The notes under the pieces were generated by a model, which worked only from the letters and a program-made list of their open reading frames with translations, did not search any database and had not been told where the DNA came from. 9,606 nucleotides of DNA, taken from positions 1-9,606 of the forward strand of contig CANFIV010000027.1 in NCBI GenBank assembly GCA_947446935.1, read 5' to 3'. Below are positions 1-6,387 of the stretch, piece by piece (position 1 is the first letter of the stretch; each line of letters opens with the position of its first letter). The DNA comes from Sphingomonadaceae bacterium. GTDB taxonomy: Bacteria > Pseudomonadota > Alphaproteobacteria > Sphingomonadales > Sphingomonadaceae. A program made the translations under genes and the position numbers.

Positions 1-779
1 CGGAAGTCAAGCTCCGGCATGCCGATCGCCGCTGCGTGCGCCCGGCACCACTCTAGCTGTGGGTCCGAAAGGCTAATTGCGGTAACACTGACCTTATGCC
101 GCTCGGCCATGCGCCGGGCCATATATCCCCAACCACACCCGATCTCGAGCACCTGATTGCCGGGTTGCAGTGCGAGCCGGTCGGCCAGCAGGTCAACCTT
201 GTTGCGCTGCGCGTCCTGCAGTGAGGCATCGGGCGCGAAGCCGTCCCAGCACGCTGCAGAGTAGCTCATCGTCGGGTCGAGCCAAAGTGCGTAGAAATCG
301 TTGCCGAGATCGTAATGCGCGGCGATATTGAGCGCTGCCTGCTTGCGGCTGTTGCGGCGCAGGATGTGGAGCAGACGCGCCGCAAGCCGCCAGGGCCCTT
401 TGGCGCGCGCCGTTTGACCCAGCGTGGCGGCGTTGCGAACGAAGAGTGAGAAGAGTTGCACCGGATCGGGACTTTCCCACTCGCGCGCCTCGTAGCCTTG
501 GTAGCAGCCAATGGACCCACGCGTGACGAGCCGCAGAACGGCGCGCCAGTCATGGACAATTACTTCTGCCGATGGTCCATCCCCGCGCCCGCCGAGCAAC
601 CGACTTACCCCACCGGGGAAATGCGCCAACAGCGAGCCTTCAACGAGCCCAGCATCGATGCGCGACAGGATACGGTCAATCCGCCCGGCAAACAGGCGTG
701 TGAAAACACCGCCGGAACCGGCCAAGGGCTTGCCGCCTGCAACAAGATGCCCGCCCCTACCAGGCGCCTGCGCGTTCAT
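1..779 (-). CDS. cfa: Cyclopropane-fatty-acyl-phospholipid synthase-like SAM methyltransferase, 3' end outside window
   Basis: This gene starts at the ATG at 779 and runs off the left edge; 259 residues are visible. Family members transfer a methylene group from S-adenosylmethionine to the double bond of unsaturated acyl chains in membrane phospholipids. The reading is my own translation. About residues 1-145 are the variable N-terminal region. The family signature HYDLGNDFY lies at 155-163, followed by LDPTMSYSAACW (167-178). The SAM-binding motif VLEIGCGWG is at 210-218, and a motif II-like VTAISLS follows at 232-238. An in-frame TAG lies 24 bases upstream, so this is the first possible ATG, but I see no good ribosome binding site. 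The stop of phr is 56 bases upstream, so it probably shares that transcript. The usual length is about 400 residues, so roughly 140 are missing. I am confident of the family; the exact lipid product (cyclopropane or another methylated fatty acid) cannot be told from this part. Confidence 0.88.
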   Translation of the reverse strand, partial: MNAQAPGRGGHLVAGGKPLAGSGGVFTRLFAGRIDRILSRIDAGLVEGSLLAHFPGGVSRLLGGRGDGPSAEVIVHDWRAVLRLVTRGSIGCYQGYEAREWESPDPVQLFSLFVRNAATLGQTARAKGPWRLAARLLHILRRNSRKQAALNIAAHYDLGNDFYALWLDPTMSYSAACWDGFAPDASLQDAQRNKVDLLADRLALQPGNQVLEIGCGWGYMARRMAERHKVSVTAISLSDPQLEWCRAHAAAIGMPELDF

Positions 780-835
780 GCGAGCGGATATGAAACGATC
801 CGGCTATGAGAGCAACCGCGCCTTGCCAGTTGTCC

Positions 836-2206
836 CTAGCTCTTGGTCGCTGTGTTCCACTCGGCATAGGCAGCCAGCGCGCGCGCACGGGCCTCTGCGT
901 GACCGACGATCTTCGCAGGGTACTTGCGCGGGCGCACCTCCGGATCGTGAATCGCGCTATCATCGAGATGTGCCAGTTCGGGCACCCAATGGCGGATATA
1001 CCCTGCCGCATCGAATTTAGGCGACTGGCCGAGCGGGGCCATGATCCGCACGAACATATTGGAATCAACGCCTGTCCCGGCGCTCCACTGCCAATTGACC
1101 GCGTTTGAGCCATAGTCGGCATCGACCAACGTATCCCAAAACCAGCGTTCGCCCTCGCGCCAGTCGATCAGCAGGTGCTTGATCAGGAAACTCGCCGCAA
1201 TCATCCGCACACGGTTATGCATCCACCCGGTGGCCCAAAGCTCGCGCATACCGGCATCGACAATGGGATAGCCGGTCATGCCCTGTTGCCACGCCCTGAG
1301 GCCCGCCGGGTCTTCGCGCCAAGGGAACGCCGCGAAAGCCTCACGCGCCGGTTTCCCGGCGTAGTCAGGCAGTTGGAGGATCACGTTCTGCGCATAGTCG
1401 CGCCAACCCAGTTCACCGAGGAACGTTCCGACCGACCCGCCACGCGCAGACGTGGCATGCCAGACTGTTGCGGGCGAAATTTCACCGAAGTGGAGGTGCG
1501 GAGAGAGGCGCGAGGTCCCGGGCATGCTCGGAAGGTTCCGCCGTTCGGCATAGGCCTGGGCTCGGCCGGTGAAGGCCTCGAGCCGCGCGGCTGCGCCCGC
1601 TTCGCCGGGGGTCCATTCCTCACGCATGCCACCTGCCCAATCAGGCGTGGCGGGCAAGAGTCCCCAGTCCTCAAGCCTGTCAGAAGCAGGCCATGCAGGT
1701 GGTGGTGGAAAATGCTCCGGTGTGGCCAGAGGCTCGGGCGGCGGCATCCGTGCTTCGAGCGCACGCCAGAACGGGGTGAAGATCTTGTAGGGTTGCCCAG
1801 AGCCTGTGGTGACCGATCCTGCCGGCGCGAGGTAGTTTCCATCATGGCAATGCAGATCAAGCACCGCCCCGACCGCCCGCTCGGCATTGCGCCACCACGG
1901 TTCATAGTGCTTCAGGCAATGGACGGTCGTCGCACCAGCCTCGCGGGCCAAGTCGGCGAGCACCGTCTCACAACGCCCGCGCCGCAGGATCAGGCGCGAG
2001 CCTTTGGCGCGGAGGTCCGCATCAAGGCTCTTAAGGCTGTGATGCAGCCACCAGCGCGTAGCCGCCCCCATGCGGCGGTGGCGCGGAGTCTCGTCATCGA
2101 GCACATAGACCGGAATCACCGGTCCGGTATCGGCAGCCGCCGCAAAGGCCTGCTGATCGGCAAGGCGGAGGTCTCGGCGGAGCCAAACGATTGTGGGTTC
2201 AGTCAT
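836..2206 (-). CDS. phr: Class I deoxyribodipyrimidine photo-lyase (cryptochrome/photolyase family)
   Basis: A 456-residue flavoprotein that uses blue or near-UV light to split cyclobutane pyrimidine dimers in DNA; cytoplasmic. The N-terminal antenna domain begins TIVWLRRDLRL (residues 5-15). The C-terminal FAD domain shows SRLSPHLHFGEISP (232-245), WRD (268-270), TGYPIVDAGMREL (311-323) and NWQWSAGTGVD (371-381). The electron-transfer tryptophans of E. coli PhrB (W306, W359, W382) match W296, W349 and W372 with a constant offset of 10, and the flavin-contacting Asn378 matches N368. This supports an active class I enzyme rather than a degenerate cryptochrome. Length is normal (E. coli 472). 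I chose the ATG at 2206, which has AGGA five bases upstream; an in-frame GTG at 2221 would add five residues but lacks such a site. The second chromophore cannot be inferred. It sits 57 bases after the YdjM-like gene and 56 before cfa. Confidence 0.95.
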   Translation of the reverse strand: MTEPTIVWLRRDLRLADQQAFAAAADTGPVIPVYVLDDETPRHRRMGAATRWWLHHSLKSLDADLRAKGSRLILRRGRCETVLADLAREAGATTVHCLKHYEPWWRNAERAVGAVLDLHCHDGNYLAPAGSVTTGSGQPYKIFTPFWRALEARMPPPEPLATPEHFPPPPAWPASDRLEDWGLLPATPDWAGGMREEWTPGEAGAAARLEAFTGRAQAYAERRNLPSMPGTSRLSPHLHFGEISPATVWHATSARGGSVGTFLGELGWRDYAQNVILQLPDYAGKPAREAFAAFPWREDPAGLRAWQQGMTGYPIVDAGMRELWATGWMHNRVRMIAASFLIKHLLIDWREGERWFWDTLVDADYGSNAVNWQWSAGTGVDSNMFVRIMAPLGQSPKFDAAGYIRHWVPELAHLDDSAIHDPEVRPRKYPAKIVGHAEARARALAAYAEWNTATKS

Positions 2207-2211
2207 GTTGA

Positions 2212-2215
2212 TCCT
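2212..2215 (-). promoter_or_regulatory. Ribosome binding site deciding the phr start
   Basis: AGGA on the minus strand, five bases before the ATG at 2206. It favours this ATG over the in-frame GTG at 2221, which has only GC-rich, non-Shine-Dalgarno sequence before it. Confidence 0.6.
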
Positions 2216-2263
2216 GTGCACCGCTGAAGGCTGTGCGCGGCACCTGCACCTTGGGGCATGGCG

Positions 2264-3208
2264 TCAAAAGCGCACCTTGCAGCGGGTCACGGCAACAGTG
2301 AAGTTGCGGCTGAGCGCAGGACCAGTGAAGCGCGCATCGCCAAAAGTGACCTTCCTGCAACGCCCGTCACTCTCAACCCGGGCCATCGGCATTTGCGACC
2401 AATCGAGAAACTTTCGGACCTCCGGCGTAGTCCCGGTCGCCGCAACGACGACCGGGTCAGCCATATTGTCTGGGATCGGTTTGCCAAAGGTGGTTAGGCC
2501 ATTAAGCCGCTGCAACGGATCGTATCGCCCGAAGGTGATGGTACCGCCGTGACGCCAGATCACATCCCGCCGCCAGAAAGCCAGCGGTTCCGGCGACGCG
2601 AAAACGCGGTCGGGATTGGCATAGGATGCATCGGTTCGGGGTGCCCGAGATGCCAGCACAGAAATGCCGATATTCAATGCGATGAACACCGCACTTGCCA
2701 TAAGCCCTCCGATGGCGGGCTTGGCCGTAGACTTGCGCCTGGCCGACCAGATACCGCTGCCCAGAATGGCCAACAACCACGGCGAGACGATGAACAGTCC
2801 ATCGGTATGGAGCCACCGATCGCTGAAAGGCGAGAGCAATTGCACCGCATAAACGTTCTGCAAATCGAGCAGCGGGTGAGTCAAAGCGGCAAGGAATGAC
2901 AAGGCCAGCAGCCAACCAAAGTGCATCGGCAAGGCACCCGGAGCAATCAGCCCGAGCCTCTTCTGCCGGCGGTCAAACAGCCAAAGCAGCCCGGCCAGCA
3001 GCGGCGGCAGAACCAGCACGCCGCCCACCAGCCCATGCGTGAACCCGCGGTGCATGGCCAGCGGCGCCCATGGCACCCAACCAAACAGAACATCGATGTC
3101 GGGGATACTTGCCGCCAGTAAGCAGGCCGCAAACGCCTTGCGCGTGCGATGCTTCAGGCCGGCTTCGGCCAACGCCCAGCCAACAAGGCTGTGAGTCAGA
3201 TTGTCCAG
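2264..3208 (-). CDS. YdjM-like inner-membrane predicted metal-dependent hydrolase, apparent CTG start
   Basis: A 314-residue membrane protein of the YdjM/DUF457 family of membrane-bound predicted metal-dependent hydrolases; substrate and role are unknown. The first residues, MDNLTHSLVGWALAEAGLK, match the usual family N-terminus. Conserved polar residues that could bind metal follow: H6, PDID (D37, D39), HRGFTH (H53, H58), THPLLD (H111, D115) and HTDG (H134, D136). Hydrophobic stretches at about 59-78, 97-110, 138-150 and 165-185 look like membrane segments; the C-terminal third is soluble-looking. The start is odd. No ATG or GTG exists between the in-frame korB stop and the conserved N-terminus; the best initiator is CTG at 3208, six bases after AGGAG. 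A TTG at 3172 would give 302 residues but would cut off the conserved DNLTHSLVGW block. It lies 12 bases after korB, so it is probably translated from the same mRNA. The family call is firm; the function is not. Confidence 0.85.
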   Translation of the reverse strand: MDNLTHSLVGWALAEAGLKHRTRKAFAACLLAASIPDIDVLFGWVPWAPLAMHRGFTHGLVGGVLVLPPLLAGLLWLFDRRQKRLGLIAPGALPMHFGWLLALSFLAALTHPLLDLQNVYAVQLLSPFSDRWLHTDGLFIVSPWLLAILGSGIWSARRKSTAKPAIGGLMASAVFIALNIGISVLASRAPRTDASYANPDRVFASPEPLAFWRRDVIWRHGGTITFGRYDPLQRLNGLTTFGKPIPDNMADPVVVAATGTTPEVRKFLDWSQMPMARVESDGRCRKVTFGDARFTGPALSRNFTVAVTRCKVRF

Positions 3209-3214
3209 GGATGG

Positions 3215-3219
3215 CTCCT
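3215..3219 (-). promoter_or_regulatory. Strong ribosome binding site before a CTG codon
   Basis: AGGAG on the minus strand directly follows the korB stop codon (3221-3223, with one base between) and ends six bases before CTG at 3208. This spacing is ideal for starting the YdjM-like protein at CTG and is the main evidence for that unusual initiator. Confidence 0.7.
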
Positions 3220-3220
3220 G

Positions 3221-4246
3221 TCAGGCCGGATCGGCGTCCACCGTCCAGGTCTGACCCTTGCTCAGCAGAGCGGCGAGGTTGGCGGTTTTGCCGGCCGAAG
3301 CCCGGGTGCGCTCGTCGACGACGGCAGCCTCGAAGGTCGGGCGCGGATCGTCGTATATCACGCCGAGCGCCATGGGAAACGGTCCGAACGGCATTTCGAC
3401 GAGCAAGTGCGCCATCGCCCGGTTCTTGACGTCATGGACGCGAACGCCCGCCGCCTGCCAATCGCCATCCACCACATCGACGACCTTGAGCGCCAATGTT
3501 TCGGCATCCAGCGCAAGGCCTTGCGTGCCCTTGTTGAACAGCATCGGAGCGCCGTCCGCCAGCCAAAGCTGGCCGATGTTGGCGCTCGCCTTCTCGGTGA
3601 AATCGGCGAACACGTCCTTGTTGTAGACGATGCAATTCTGGAAAATTTCCACGAAGGCCGCACCCTGATGGGCATGTGCCGCCTTTAGGACGTTCGGCAG
3701 TTCCTTTGAAACGTCATAGGCCCGCGCGATAAAACGTCCGCCTGAGCCCAGCGCGAAGGCGCAGGGGCTGGCTGGCCGGTCAACCGAACCCAGCGGCGTT
3801 GTCGGCGAAACGGTGCCGATGCGGCTCGTGGGCGAATATTGGCCCTTCGTAAGACCATAGATCTCGTTGTTGAACAGCAGGATCTGGGTGTTCAGATTGC
3901 GACGCAGCACGTGCATCGTATGGTTGCCACCAATCGACATGCCGTCGCCGTCACCGGTCACCAGCCACACGTCAAGTTCGGGGTTCGCCAGTTTGAGGCC
4001 AGTTGCGAACGCAGGAGCGCGACCATGGATCGTGTGAAAACCGTAGCTTTCAACGTAGTACGGGAAACGGCTTGAGCAGCCGATGCCCGAGACAAACACG
4101 GTCTTGGCCGGATCTGCACCAATTTCGGGCAACACGCGCTGCACCGCCTTCAGGATTGCGTAGTCGCCGCAGCCAGGGCACCAGCGGACTTCCTGATCGG
4201 TTTCCCAGTCCTTGAGCGTGGTCTTGATGGGGGTCATGTCGTTCAT
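3221..4246 (-). CDS. korB: 2-oxoglutarate:ferredoxin oxidoreductase, beta subunit
   Basis: A 341-residue thiamine-diphosphate subunit of a 2-oxoacid:ferredoxin oxidoreductase. With KorA it converts 2-oxoglutarate and CoA to succinyl-CoA and CO2, passing two electrons to ferredoxin. The thiamine-diphosphate/Mg motif is GDGDGMSIGGNH (98-109). Four cysteines at 23, 26, 57 and 205 match the [4Fe-4S] ligand pattern of archaeal and bacterial OFOR beta chains (C-x2-C-x30-C, then a distant C), so the cluster should be present. SGIGCSSRFPYY (53-64) and FNNEIYGLTKGQYSPTS (125-141) are typical of the family. The ATG at 4246 is 12 bases after the korA stop; GAGGG overlaps that TGA and serves as ribosome binding site. 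A second ATG three codons in is possible but worse placed. Length is usual for the family. Pyruvate or other 2-oxoacids cannot be excluded as substrate from sequence alone. Confidence 0.94.
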   Translation of the reverse strand: MNDMTPIKTTLKDWETDQEVRWCPGCGDYAILKAVQRVLPEIGADPAKTVFVSGIGCSSRFPYYVESYGFHTIHGRAPAFATGLKLANPELDVWLVTGDGDGMSIGGNHTMHVLRRNLNTQILLFNNEIYGLTKGQYSPTSRIGTVSPTTPLGSVDRPASPCAFALGSGGRFIARAYDVSKELPNVLKAAHAHQGAAFVEIFQNCIVYNKDVFADFTEKASANIGQLWLADGAPMLFNKGTQGLALDAETLALKVVDVVDGDWQAAGVRVHDVKNRAMAHLLVEMPFGPFPMALGVIYDDPRPTFEAAVVDERTRASAGKTANLAALLSKGQTWTVDADPA

Positions 4247-4258
4247 GGTTCTAATCCC

Positions 4259-6148
4259 TCAGGCCAGCGCCGCGGCAATCGCCGCTTCGATCTCGGCAAT
4301 GGTGAACGGCTGACCGCTCGTCTTGTTCAATGGCTTGGCATCGACCAGGAACTGATCGCGCAGCACCGTCTTGAACTGGCCTGTATTCATTTCCGGAACA
4401 AGCACGTGGCTATAACCCTTGAGAAGCTCACCGAGGTTCGAGGGCAACGGCCAAATGTGGCGCACGTGGATTTGGCTAACATCAAGCCCCTGGCGGCGCG
4501 CGCGGCGCACAGCCTGATGGATCGGCCCGTAGGTCGAGCCCCAGCCCACGACCGCGAGCTTGCCGCCTTCCTCGCCCAGAGTCACTTCCTGCAGCGGGAT
4601 GCTGTTCGCCACGCCATCGACCTTGGCGCGGCGCGCGTCGGTCATGGTCTGGTGGCTGGCGGGCGAATAGTCGATGTTGCCAGTGCCGGGATTCTTCTCG
4701 ATCCCGCCGATGCGGTGCATGAGGCCCGGTGTGCCCGGACGAATCCACGGTCGCGCACCCTTGGCATCGCGGGCATAGGGCAGCACCGCACCATCTGGGC
4801 CGTTGGGTTCTTCAAGAAAAGCAACCGGAAACGGCTCGAAGCTATTGGGATCAGGAACTTTCCATGGCTCGGCAGCATTGGCGATATAACCATCTGTCAG
4901 CAGCATCACCGGGGTCATATATTGCACCGCGATCCGGCAGGCCTCGATCGCGCATTCAAACGCATCTGATGGGCTGCGCGCCGCAACCACCGGCATTGGC
5001 GCATCGCCGTTGCGGCCATAAACCGCCTGATAGAGGTCCGATTGTTCGGTCTTGGTAGGCAGGCCCGTCGAAGGCCCACCGCGCTGCGAGTTGACGATGA
5101 CCAGCGGCAGCTCGGTCATGATCGCAAGCCCCATCGCTTCGCCCTTCAACGCGATGCCCGGTCCCGAAGATGACGTCACGCCAAGGTGCCCGCCATAAGA
5201 CGCGCCGATGGCCGAGGCGATCGCCGCGATCTCGTCTTCGGCCTGGAATGTGGTGACACCGAATTCCTTGAGCCGCGCGAGATTGTGCAGGATCGCCGAA
5301 GCCGGAGTGATCGGATAACCGCCGAAGAACAAGTCGAGCCCGGCAAGCTGCGCACCTGCGACGAGGCCGTAGCTGATCGCCTCTGCGCCGGTCACGGTGC
5401 GATAGAGGCCCGGCTCGCTTTCGGCCGGTGCGAGGTGATACTGCTTGAGCGGGCCCGCCAGCTCGGCCGTTTCGCCATAGGCATGACCGGCATTGAGCGC
5501 GGCGATATTGGCATCGGCGAGCACAGGGGCCTTGGCGAACTTGCCTTTGAGCCAGTCGATCAGCGGCTGACGGTCACGGTCGAACATCCACAGCGCAAGG
5601 CCGAGCGTCCACATATTCTTGCAGCGCAGGGCTTCCTTGTTCCCGAGGCCGAACGGCTTCACTGCTTCCAGCGTCAGCGCCGAGATATCGAAGGCGAGCA
5701 CTTGCCACTTTTCGAGGCTGCCATCCTCAAAAGGACTGACGTCGTACTTGGCCTTTTCGAGGTTGCGCTTGTTGAACTCGCCGGTGTCGGCGATGATCAG
5801 ACCGCCTGCTTTGAGGGCCTGAACGTTGGTCTTGAGCGCGGCGGGGTTCATCGCCACGAGCACGTCGGGCGCGTCACCCGCAGTATCGATCTCGGTCGAG
5901 CCGAAGTTGATCTGGAACGCCGAGACACCAAACAGAGTGCCTTGCGGCGCGCGAATCTCGGCCGGGAAATCGGGGAAGGTGGCCAGATCATTGCCGGCCA
6001 GCGCGGTCGAGAGCGTGAACTGCCCGCCAGTAAGCTGCATGCCGTCACCCGAATCGCCAGCAAAGCGGACGACCACGGCCTCGGGAGCGGCGGCTTCATC
6101 GTTTCCGCCGGTCAGGGCCTCGGGGCCGTTTGCAAGAACTGTTGCCAT
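4259..6148 (-). CDS. korA: 2-oxoglutarate:ferredoxin oxidoreductase, fused gamma-alpha subunit
   Basis: A 629-residue large subunit, partner of the KorB encoded 12 bases downstream. It is a natural fusion of the gamma and alpha chains, as in two-subunit OFORs. The gamma domain covers about 25-205 and opens with VVVRFAGDSGDG (25-36) and GGQ (41-43). The alpha (pyrimidine-binding) domain begins about 250 and shows GGYPITPASAIL (276-287), FQAEDEIAAI (301-310), TSSSGPG (325-331) and SQRGGPSTGLPTKTEQSDL (354-372), the classic 2-oxoacid-binding signature. The C-terminal part (about 540-629) is the domain that follows in this family. The first 20 residues are a low-complexity, Ala/Gly-rich lead, common in alphaproteobacterial homologues. 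The ATG at 6148 is preceded by GAGG five bases upstream. No ferredoxin gene is in the window, so the electron acceptor is encoded elsewhere. Upstream lies the divergent intergenic region, so this is probably the first gene of the leftward operon. Confidence 0.95.
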   Translation of the reverse strand: MATVLANGPEALTGGNDEAAAPEAVVVRFAGDSGDGMQLTGGQFTLSTALAGNDLATFPDFPAEIRAPQGTLFGVSAFQINFGSTEIDTAGDAPDVLVAMNPAALKTNVQALKAGGLIIADTGEFNKRNLEKAKYDVSPFEDGSLEKWQVLAFDISALTLEAVKPFGLGNKEALRCKNMWTLGLALWMFDRDRQPLIDWLKGKFAKAPVLADANIAALNAGHAYGETAELAGPLKQYHLAPAESEPGLYRTVTGAEAISYGLVAGAQLAGLDLFFGGYPITPASAILHNLARLKEFGVTTFQAEDEIAAIASAIGASYGGHLGVTSSSGPGIALKGEAMGLAIMTELPLVIVNSQRGGPSTGLPTKTEQSDLYQAVYGRNGDAPMPVVAARSPSDAFECAIEACRIAVQYMTPVMLLTDGYIANAAEPWKVPDPNSFEPFPVAFLEEPNGPDGAVLPYARDAKGARPWIRPGTPGLMHRIGGIEKNPGTGNIDYSPASHQTMTDARRAKVDGVANSIPLQEVTLGEEGGKLAVVGWGSTYGPIHQAVRRARRQGLDVSQIHVRHIWPLPSNLGELLKGYSHVLVPEMNTGQFKTVLRDQFLVDAKPLNKTSGQPFTIAEIEAAIAAALA

Positions 6149-6173
6149 AATATCCTCTGCTCACCGCGCGCTG

Positions 6174-6191
6174 CGGCATTGCGCCATGCCG
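6174..6191 (-). repeat. Short hairpin in the korA leader
   Basis: CGGCAT and ATGCCG form a perfect 6-base inverted repeat around a 6-base loop. It ends 26 bases before the korA start and 16 bases before the korA ribosome binding site on the minus strand. It is GC-rich and has no T-run, so it is not a normal terminator. It may be chance in GC-rich DNA. Confidence 0.35.
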
Positions 6192-6201
6192 GGGAAGCCC
6201 G

Positions 6202-6253
6202 CTTCTTTGCGCCTGCACGCGCCTATGCCCTCATCTACCGCCGCGCAAAGAAG
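6202..6253. repeat. Perfect 11-base inverted repeat with 30-base spacer, possible operator
   Basis: CTTCTTTGCGC at 6202-6212 is exactly mirrored by GCGCAAAGAAG at 6243-6253. The arm centres are 41 bases apart, close to four helical turns, which would put both arms on the same DNA face. It lies in the divergent promoter region, 54 bases upstream of the korA start at its nearer arm. This is seen directly; a regulatory role is inference. Confidence 0.5.
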
Positions 6254-6377
6254 AAAAACTGATGTACCGCAAAACGCGCGCTTGCTCTTGATTCCGATTG
6301 CCCGATTCCGTCAAGCTCGCGCACAACAGTTTTGCCCCGGGCGGCCCAGGCCGACTCCGGACCGAATAAGCAAGGAT

Positions 6378-6382
6378 GAGGA
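6378..6382 (+). promoter_or_regulatory. Ribosome binding site deciding the hydrolase start
   Basis: GAGGA ends five bases before the ATG at 6388. It overlaps the ATG at 6376, which therefore cannot use it and has only AAGG directly abutting it. The site selects the 322-residue form. Confidence 0.65.
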
Positions 6383-6387
6383 CAACC

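Larger units (their letters stand above)
6149..6387. promoter_or_regulatory. Divergent intergenic region between korA and the alpha/beta hydrolase gene
   Basis: At 239 bases this is the largest non-coding stretch in the window, and it should hold the promoters of both the leftward korA transcript and the rightward hydrolase-rppH transcript. I see no convincing sigma-70-like -35/-10 pair. TTGATT at 6288 is followed 17 bases later by TCAAGC, a poor -10. The stretch holds a perfect spaced inverted repeat, a small hairpin near korA, and GATTCCG twice (6290-6296 and 6304-6310, 14 bases apart). Confidence 0.6.

Noticed and set aside
193..480. Short minus-strand frame inside the left-edge gene
   Set aside because: Another minus-strand frame over the same bases gives a continuous Cfa-type protein with HYDLGNDFY and VLEIGCGWG motifs, so this short frame is a shadow.
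1175..2227. Long open frame (350 codons) on the plus strand opposite the photolyase gene
   Set aside because: Its translation has no recognisable domain, is rich in Arg/Pro/Gly, and exactly shadows a photolyase with intact catalytic motifs. Long antisense frames are expected in GC-rich genomes.
5186..6262. Long open frame (358 codons) on the plus strand opposite korA
   Set aside because: No domain is recognisable, it covers conserved korA sequence, and it runs into the intergenic region without a supporting start signal. It is a shadow of korA.
6290..6310. Two copies of GATTCCG 14 bases apart
   Set aside because: A 7-base direct repeat is weak in a 239-base stretch, and the 14-base spacing does not match a full helical turn multiple. 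Kept only as a note.
6288..6316. Possible sigma-70-like promoter for the hydrolase (TTGATT, 17 bases, TCAAGC)
   Set aside because: The -10 hexamer is poor, and a matching hexamer of this quality is expected by chance in a region of this length.
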